The position numbers were made by a program, and so were the translations under genes. The notes under the pieces were generated by a model. It saw only the letters and a list, made by a program, of their open reading frames with translations, was not told the DNA's origin and made no database searches. This document shows, in pieces, positions 8,229 through 12,037 of a stretch of 12,037 nt of DNA. Origin of the DNA: an uncultured Bacilli bacterium (GTDB lineage Bacteria; Bacillota_I; Bacilli_A; RFN20; CAG-826); assembly GCA_934162685.1 (NCBI GenBank), contig CAKPJO010000033.1:1-12037 (forward strand), read 5' to 3'. Numbering within the stretch: position 1 is the stretch's first letter; each line of letters starts with the position of its first letter.

Positions 8229-8351
8229 CATATTTTGTACCTTTCCACATATAAATTTATATCATAATTTGTACCTTTTTGCAAGTTATAGTTCTTCATA
8301 ATTTGTACCTTTTTGCATATTTACATCGCTCATATTTTGCACCTTTTTGCG
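8229..8351 (-). repeat. Four-unit 34-bp-periodic repeat array (iteron-like) overlapping the ATPase gene promoter
   Basis: Four 21-bp direct repeats start at 8229, 8263, 8297 and 8331, exactly 34 bp apart. Units 2 and 3 are identical (CATAATTTGTACCTTTTTGC plus A); units 1 and 4 differ at a few positions but keep the CAT-A-TTTG-ACCTTT core. The 13-bp spacers are unrelated in sequence but all the same length. Conserved unit plus variable spacer suggests a protein-binding array rather than a recent duplication. Confidence 0.88.
8256..8284 (-). promoter_or_regulatory. Probable promoter of the ATPase gene, embedded in the repeat array
   Basis: Minus-strand TTGCAA (8279-8284), 17-bp spacer, TATAAA (8256-8261). 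The -35 and the whole spacer are formed by repeat unit 2, so a protein on that unit would compete with RNA polymerase. The predicted start near 8249 lies within repeat unit 1 and upstream of the preferred ATG. Confidence 0.5.
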
Positions 8352-8388
8352 CATACATATACGATATTAATTTAATATTGATTTACTT

Positions 8389-8436
8389 GGTCATTTATTG
8401 GGTCATTTATTGGGTCATTTATTGGGTCATTTATTT
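8389..8436. repeat. 12-bp tandem repeat, four copies
   Basis: GGTCATTTATTG is present at 8389, 8401 and 8413, with a fourth copy at 8425 ending in T instead of G. The copies are otherwise identical, which suggests recent slippage or constraint. An open frame across it reads VIYW repeatedly on the plus strand but has no SD and no other coding sign. Confidence 0.93.
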
Positions 8437-8453
8437 ATGTAGCAAAATTTTTC

Positions 8454-8512
8454 TAAAACTTTTTAAATTTCAAAAATTAATTTTGTAAAAAAAACTTATT
8501 TAAAAAGTTTTA
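8454..8512. repeat. 15-bp perfect inverted repeat
   Basis: TAAAACTTTTTAAAT (8454-8468) and ATTTAAAAAGTTTTA (8498-8512) are exact complements with a 29-nt AT-rich loop. The stem is almost all A-T, so it may reflect composition. Confidence 0.6.
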
Positions 8513-8690
8513 AACTTGTTGTTTATTTGTGTATCAAAAGAAATAATTAAAATTGTATTGCTATTCATAATTATCGCTTTATTCAGCAATTTTACTGAAC
8601 TAAAGCTTATCTTTTAGCTTATTATTCTCAAAAGTACAATTTCGACATCTCTTAATTCATCATCATTTACTACGTCATTTACTATACAAC

Positions 8691-8726
8691 AAATTTTTTA
8701 AACAAATAAATATATTTAAAAAATTT
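8691..8726. repeat. 12-bp perfect inverted repeat
   Basis: AAATTTTTTAAA (8691-8702) pairs with TTTAAAAAATTT (8715-8726) around a 12-nt loop; ACAAC before it and GTTGT after it could extend the stem past a 3-nt bulge. The right flank resembles the sequence at about 8499-8530, a diverged direct repeat. Confidence 0.6.
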
Positions 8727-8769
8727 AAAGTTGTTTATTTAACATTAAAAATGGACTAAACACGACATC

Positions 8770-8797
8770 AAAAAAGTCCCCCAATGACCAAGTGACT
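8770..8797 (-). terminator. Possible terminator downstream of the pfkB-side remnant
   Basis: Minus strand: AGTC-A-CTT, a 7-nt loop GGTCATT, then GGG-G-GACT followed by TTTTT. One mismatch and two G-T pairs make it modest, but the U-run and its place just behind the stop of the open tail at 8810 support termination. Confidence 0.5.
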
Positions 8798-8809
8798 CGT
8801 AAACTTATA

Positions 8810-8995
8810 TCATTCTTTTAACTTTTTTTCTTTTTTATTATATACTTCAGGAAAGAAAATTCTAATACACCAATCTACTGCAGCTAATAAAGCAACAACA
8901 TTAACAATTACTAATGCAGGTACCCACCAAACGAATACATCTTTTGATTTAGCACTATTAATCAATGAATCAACATCTAATCCTTTGGCGGTTGC
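8810..8995 (-). pseudogene. C-terminal remnant of a membrane protein, in frame behind the pfkB stop
   Basis: Immediately after the pfkB TAA (8996-8998) the same frame stays open for 61 codons to a TGA (8810-8812). It starts ATAKGLDVDSLINSAKSKD, continues with one strong hydrophobic segment (VFVWWVPALVIVNVVALLAA, tail residues 20-39) and ends in a basic tail NKKEKKLKE. There is no ATG and no SD. This is the layout of a C-terminal membrane anchor with a cytoplasmic tail, as found at the end of some membrane-bound GH3 enzymes of Bacillota. I read it as the 3' end of a gene whose body was lost, perhaps when pfkB arrived or by deletion. Alternative: stop-codon readthrough giving an anchored PfkB. 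Parent family uncertain. Confidence 0.5.
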
Positions 8996-9895
8996 TTAAT
9001 ATTTATTTATTTCTTCCTTACTAGGTAAGCTATCAATCGCTCCAACTTTTAATGTTGTTAATGCTCCAGAAATATTAGCAAACTTAAATATCTTGTCTAA
9101 CAATTCTTTATTCCATTCATTACTATTAATACCATCTAAATTCATTAATATTGCTGCAAAAAAAGCATCACCAGCACCAGTTGTATCAATAGGGTTTACT
9201 TTTATTGAAGGTATTTTATTTGTTAAATTTTTATAAATGTATTTACTACCTTTATCACCTAAAGATACACAAACTAATGCATTTTGTGATAAATTTTTCA
9301 CATATGTTTTACCAAATATATTTACTTCTTCTTCAGAAAATTTAACAATATCCACATATTTTAATATAGTTTTATATCTATCAAGTGCCTCTTCTTCGTT
9401 TTTAAAAATATCCGTTCTAAAATTAACATCAAAACTAATATATTTTCCTAATTCCTTTGCCCTTTCCATTTCTTTTTGTGCAAATTTAAATCCCTCTTCT
9501 TCTGATAGCATTAAACTTCCAAAATGAATAATATTAGCATTTTTTAAATCCACTTCTTTTATTGGCTTTAAATGATAATCAGCGGTATGTTTTCTATAAA
9601 AGCAAAAATTTCTTTCGCCATTCTCATCAATATCCACAAACGCTAAAGTTGTATTGTGTTTTAAGTCTATATTAAGATATACCTTCCTTATATTTTGTCT
9701 ACTAGAAAAATCTATAAGAAAACTGCCCATTAAATCATTTCCTACTGCTCCATTAAATATGGATTTTCCACCAAATTTTGCAATTGCCGAGCAAACATTG
9801 AAAGGCGCTCCACCAGCATGGCGGTCATATTGTAATATACCATCATTCATTCTTCCAACCATATCTACAAGTATTTCACCAGTACAAATTATCAT
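8996..9895 (-). CDS. PfkB-family carbohydrate kinase, probable fructokinase
   Basis: Cytoplasmic ribokinase-fold kinase, 299 residues, complete. It phosphorylates a sugar with ATP, most likely fructose to fructose 6-phosphate. N-terminal substrate region GEILVDM (6-12); PfkB signature 1 AGGAPFNVCSAIAKFGG (27-43); GAVGNDLMGSFL (49-60); ERNFCFYRKHTADYHL (94-109), typical of fructokinases; FDVNFR (155-160); PfkB signature 2 DTTGAGDAFFAAIL (237-250) with the catalytic base Asp243. The end (GAIDSLPSKEEINKY) is where fructokinases normally stop. The ATG at 9893-9895 has a strong SD, GGAGG, 8 nt before it. It stands alone, between a terminator upstream and the remnant tail downstream. 2-keto-3-deoxygluconate or another sugar cannot be excluded. 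Confidence 0.92.
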   Translation of the reverse strand: MIICTGEILVDMVGRMNDGILQYDRHAGGAPFNVCSAIAKFGGKSIFNGAVGNDLMGSFLIDFSSRQNIRKVYLNIDLKHNTTLAFVDIDENGERNFCFYRKHTADYHLKPIKEVDLKNANIIHFGSLMLSEEEGFKFAQKEMERAKELGKYISFDVNFRTDIFKNEEEALDRYKTILKYVDIVKFSEEEVNIFGKTYVKNLSQNALVCVSLGDKGSKYIYKNLTNKIPSIKVNPIDTTGAGDAFFAAILMNLDGINSNEWNKELLDKIFKFANISGALTTLKVGAIDSLPSKEEINKY

Positions 9896-9912
9896 AAGTT
9901 TTCCTCCAGCAA

Positions 9913-9943
9913 TTCATACATTAATAATATAAAATAATGTCAA
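9913..9943 (-). promoter_or_regulatory. Possible pfkB promoter
   Basis: A perfect minus-strand -35 TTGACA (9938-9943) precedes a weaker TATGAA (9913-9918) at a long 19-bp spacing. It lies directly behind the upstream terminator, which fits an independent start. Confidence 0.45.
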
Positions 9944-9957
9944 AAAACGCTAGTAAA

Positions 9958-9986
9958 ATAAAATAGAGCACGCGGCTCTATTTTAT
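9958..9986 (-). terminator. Terminator of the 461-residue membrane protein gene
   Basis: ATAAAATAGAGC (9958-9969) and GCTCTATTTTAT (9975-9986) form a perfect 12-bp stem with a 5-nt loop, 2 nt behind the stop. On the minus strand ATTTTATTTTA serves as the U-rich tail. Confidence 0.8.
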
Positions 9987-9988
9987 GT

Positions 9989-11374
9989 TTATTTTGCTGT
10001 GTAACCAAATCTAGCTCTTCCTTGAATTGAACATCTAACACTAACAATATTTTTTCTTTCACTAGTTTTAGTTTCATAATCTTGTTTTGTATATATAACT
10101 TTTACTTTGGAAAATTCACGATAAATAAAGTTTTGAAGAATTGTACAATAATTATTAAATCCGTCTGTGCTTTTATTATCTTGTGATTTTTTAATTTGCT
10201 CAAATTGTTCATTTCGTTTTTTCTTTAATTTATTTAAGTTTCTACTAGCTAAATATCCAAATATGTTTCCATTATTTTTAGCAACTTCCCAAGCAATGTT
10301 ACTAAATATTTCATCGCTTCTTTCTAAACCTGCTTCATCTAGAACAAGCGAACTTTTATTACTAAAGCTACGATAATCTTTAGTATTTAATAATGTGATT
10401 TTAATAACTAATTCATATGCATCTTGATTGCCGTCCATAGGATTGCATTCATAATTTATTTTAAAATTTGGTGATTGTTCATATGGTTCAGCATAATCAT
10501 AAAGTTCTAGTTGTTTGATAGCCTTATTTTGTGGGCTTCTAATTTCTTGCACTAATTCCCCAACAAATTGTCCTGGTTCATAGGTTCCACCAAATCTAAG
10601 TGAATTAGCCATGCGTTTATATCTTTGATACTTTTCTTCTATTTCTCTTCTTTTTGCTAATTCTAATTGTTTCATTCGTTCATCAGTAATTCTCTTTTTT
10701 GTTTCAATATAATGTTTGAGATTACCTGGTGTATACATAATATCAGGAATATAGTATCCAAGTGGTAAAAGTAGTAAAACAATGAAAAATATACCACTAA
10801 ACACAGATGAGCCATAAATTGCACCTTGGAAAATTGCGAATAGTAAAAATAGAACAAAGAAATAAATAATAAAATTAAAATAATGTAATATTTGAATAAT
10901 TTTAAATTTAGGCTTTAAAGTTTTTCCATCTACTGATGAATTAATTCTTCCATAAAGCGCATCAGTAGCTATTTCCCATGACATACCAAGTCTAGTACTA
11001 ATTAATCCATAATACATAGTAAAGCACGAAATATCACTTAACATCACATAAGTATGATCATAAGCACCTTCTGTTGGTCTATTTACACCATAAGCAAAAA
11101 ACATTAAAACTGTTGCTCCCGCAATCCAAAGTGCGTTATAAACAAAAAGTTTGGCAGCATTTGAATCTTTTGGTGTACTCCATTTTGAAAACCAACCATT
11201 AAGTACTACCAAAATAAGTAATGGTATAGCGCCAAATAGTGCTTCCCATCTACCTTCAGTGTGAGCAAGACCAATAATGTATGCCACAAAGCAAGCAATA
11301 ATCATTATACCATCCCATACAAGAGGATAAGGTATTTCTTTAAAAAAATCTTTAACCTTTTCAAACCAATCCAT
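9989..11374 (-). CDS. Multi-pass membrane protein with a large cytosolic C-terminal domain, function unknown
   Basis: A 461-residue protein I do not recognise. Hydrophobic segments lie at about 20-38, 44-62, 77-96, 108-127, 160-181 and 188-210, so five or six membrane passes. A charged, helical, probably coiled-coil stretch follows (about 222-256, KKRITDERMKQLELAKRREIEEKYQRY split across several heptads), then a soluble domain (about 258-461) with mixed strands and helices and a second Lys/Gln-rich helix near 380-400. No Walker, kinase, transporter or peptidase motif is visible. The ATG at 11372-11374 has SD AAAGGAG 8 nt before it. It has its own promoter and terminator. The architecture suits a sensor, scaffold or envelope-organising protein; that is inference. 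Confidence 0.9.
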   Translation of the reverse strand: MDWFEKVKDFFKEIPYPLVWDGIMIIACFVAYIIGLAHTEGRWEALFGAIPLLILVVLNGWFSKWSTPKDSNAAKLFVYNALWIAGATVLMFFAYGVNRPTEGAYDHTYVMLSDISCFTMYYGLISTRLGMSWEIATDALYGRINSSVDGKTLKPKFKIIQILHYFNFIIYFFVLFLLFAIFQGAIYGSSVFSGIFFIVLLLLPLGYYIPDIMYTPGNLKHYIETKKRITDERMKQLELAKRREIEEKYQRYKRMANSLRFGGTYEPGQFVGELVQEIRSPQNKAIKQLELYDYAEPYEQSPNFKINYECNPMDGNQDAYELVIKITLLNTKDYRSFSNKSSLVLDEAGLERSDEIFSNIAWEVAKNNGNIFGYLASRNLNKLKKKRNEQFEQIKKSQDNKSTDGFNNYCTILQNFIYREFSKVKVIYTKQDYETKTSERKNIVSVRCSIQGRARFGYTAK

Positions 11375-11406
11375 ATTTTTAACTCCTTTAAAAAATGCTT
11401 ATCAAT

Positions 11407-11435
11407 AGTATAGTTCTAATTAATTTATTTCTCAA
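11407..11435 (-). promoter_or_regulatory. Promoter of the 461-residue membrane protein gene
   Basis: Minus-strand TTGAGA (11430-11435), 17-bp spacer, TATACT (11407-11412). The start near 11400 gives a leader of about 26 nt containing the SD. Confidence 0.65.
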
Positions 11436-11532
11436 CACGTTTTTGAACATTGTTTATATTTTGTTGTTTTTATTAGATTTTTGTAATTTAGTATACGAAA
11501 ATCAATGTTTTCATTACTATATTATTAATGTG

Positions 11533-11561
11533 TGGAAAAGTATTATCTAAATTAATATATT
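11533..11561 (+). promoter_or_regulatory. Possible promoter of the antitoxin gene
   Basis: Plus-strand TGGAAA (11533-11538), 17-bp spacer, TATATT (11556-11561). The -35 is weak. Transcription would start inside the palindrome that follows, a common arrangement for self-repressed antitoxin genes. Confidence 0.4.
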
Positions 11562-11564
11562 GCA

Positions 11565-11585
11565 TTTATGTGCATTGCACATAAA
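11565..11585. promoter_or_regulatory. 21-bp perfect palindrome, probable antitoxin operator
   Basis: Arms TTTATGTGCA and TGCACATAAA flank a single central T. It lies 20 bp before the antitoxin ATG and over the predicted transcription start. RelB/DinJ antitoxins bind palindromes before their own genes through the ribbon-helix-helix domain, so self-repression is the natural reading. Confidence 0.75.
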
Positions 11586-11604
11586 ATGTAAATGAGGTGA
11601 TTTT

Positions 11605-11883
11605 ATGAAAAATTCTACTACTAATATCACTATTAGGATTGATAAGGAATTAAAAAAGCAAGCAGAAACATTATTTTCTGAATTAGGGATGAACATTTCT
11701 ACTGCTTTTAATGTTTTTATTCGTCAATCAATTCGTGAAGGAGGTATACCTTTTATGATTAATAAAGAACACCCAAACAAAGAAACAATAGCCGCGATTA
11801 AAGAGGCAGAAAGAATTTCTAATGACTCCTCGGTTAAATGTTTTAATAATACTGAAGATTTATTGAATGAATTAAAAAAGTAG
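11605..11883 (+). CDS. RelB/DinJ-family antitoxin, no toxin gene adjacent
   Basis: A 92-residue protein. Residues 6-45 (NITIRIDKELKKQAETLFSE through NVFIRQSI) form the ribbon-helix-helix DNA-binding fold of the DinJ family: the strand TNITIRID, helix A to about 27, the turn LGMNIS, and helix B. The EGGIPF motif (45-50) is the family hallmark at the end of this domain. Residues 60-92 are a charged helical tail that usually wraps the toxin. ATG 11605 has SD GAGGTG 6 nt before it. A DinJ antitoxin normally neutralises a YafQ/RelE-type mRNA-cleaving toxin encoded just downstream, but here a terminator follows at about 17 bp and no plus-strand gene fits. It may be an orphan regulator or act on a toxin encoded elsewhere. 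Only clear plus-strand gene in the window. Confidence 0.92.
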   Translation: MKNSTTNITIRIDKELKKQAETLFSELGMNISTAFNVFIRQSIREGGIPFMINKEHPNKETIAAIKEAERISNDSSVKCFNNTEDLLNELKK

Positions 11884-11900
11884 TTATATTTAATTTTTCA

Positions 11901-11942
11901 AAAAAAGAGCTGCAAATCTTAAGTGAAAGGCAGTTCTTTTTT
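11901..11942. terminator. Two-way rho-independent terminator between convergent genes
   Basis: AAAAAAGAGCTGC (11901-11913) pairs with GCAGTTCTTTTTT (11930-11942) with one G-T pair and a 16-nt loop. A U-run follows the stem on both strands, so it can end the antitoxin message and the minus-strand gene entering from the right. Confidence 0.85.
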
Positions 11943-11959
11943 AATTAGCATTTTAAATT

Positions 11960-12037
11960 CTATAATACTTTATCCACACTAGCGGAATAAATATTATCAA
12001 TTGATTGTCCAATTGTTTTATTAAATTCTTCTTCAGA
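11960..12037 (-). CDS. C-terminal end of an unknown minus-strand gene (5' part beyond the window)
   Basis: From the right edge the minus strand is open for 25 codons to a TAG (11960-11962), reading SEEEFNKTIGQSIDNIYSAS followed by VDKVL. The stop lies 18 bp from a terminator that works in this direction, which supports a real gene end. Too short for a family call. Confidence 0.5.
   Translation of the reverse strand, partial: SEEEFNKTIGQSIDNIYSASVDKVL

Larger units (their letters stand above)
8251..8809. other. Gene-poor AT-rich region with repeats
   Basis: About 560 bp without an intact gene. From left to right it holds most of the 34-bp array, the 12-bp tandem repeat, two A-T inverted repeats and a terminator near 8770-8797. 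Two short start-less open stretches look faintly protein-like: plus strand about 8533-8614 (hydrophobic, KIVLLFIIIALF) and a minus-strand run at about 8615-8690 (IVNDVVNDDELRDVEIV). Either may be debris of decayed genes or chance; neither has an ATG with an SD. Confidence 0.6.

Noticed and set aside
8229..8351. CRISPR array
   Set aside because: Repeat of 21 bp and spacers of only 13 bp do not fit CRISPR, units at the ends are degenerate, no cas genes are present, and the array overlaps a promoter.
8279..8488. A 69-codon plus-strand open frame across the repeats
   Set aside because: Its sequence is the translation of the 34-bp array and the 12-bp tandem repeat (VIYW repeats), with no SD and no family resemblance.
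8385..8793. Shared ACTTGGTCATT at 8385-8395 and, inverted, at 8783-8793
   Set aside because: An 11-bp match is expected many times by chance in a window of this size and composition.

Overview
The window is AT-rich, non-mollicute-code DNA: tryptophan is TGG, all three stop codons end genes, and Shine-Dalgarno sites are strong (GGGAGG, GGAGG, AAGGAG). Together with a KtrAB potassium system, membrane-tethered glycosidases and a DinJ-type antitoxin, this points to a low-GC Bacillota, perhaps a gut Erysipelotrichia or Mollicutes-related lineage. That placement is inferred from composition and gene content only. Nearly all genes lie on the minus strand; the only convincing plus-strand gene is the antitoxin near the right end.

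Layout, right to left along minus-strand transcription. The edge at 11960-12037 holds the last 25 codons of an unknown minus-strand gene, which converges on the plus-strand dinJ-like antitoxin gene (11605-11883) across a two-way terminator. The antitoxin has a 21-bp palindromic operator and no toxin gene follows it. Divergent from it, 9989-11374 encodes an unrecognised 461-residue membrane protein with its own promoter and terminator. Next comes a PfkB fructokinase (8996-9895). Directly behind its stop, and in the same frame, is a 61-codon open tail (8810-8995) that looks like the membrane-anchor end of a lost protein. A gene-poor stretch of about 560 bp (8251-8809) follows, with inverted repeats, a 12-bp tandem repeat (four copies) and a 34-bp-periodic array of four 21-bp repeats. 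The array overlaps the promoter and start of an AAA_14/DUF4143 ATPase gene (6853-8220). A terminator separates this from a two-gene ktrB-ktrA potassium uptake operon (5262-6608 and 4596-5252), itself closed by a strong hairpin.

The left third is one operon transcribed from about 4330 towards position 1: a membrane-anchored protein with a CBM6/35-like domain (3295-4287), a small four-helix membrane protein (2838-3293), and a membrane-anchored glycoside hydrolase family 3 enzyme with reversed domain order that runs off the left edge. The three genes are 1 and 17 bp apart, and a LacI/CcpA-like dyad lies between promoter and ribosome binding site, so this reads as a cell-surface glycan-binding and glycan-cleaving unit, probably sugar regulated.

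The most unusual structure is the evenly phased 34-bp repeat array in front of the ATPase gene. One unit fills the spacer between a plausible -35 and -10, which suggests dedicated, perhaps autogenous, control. No complete, previously undescribed multi-gene system is evident.
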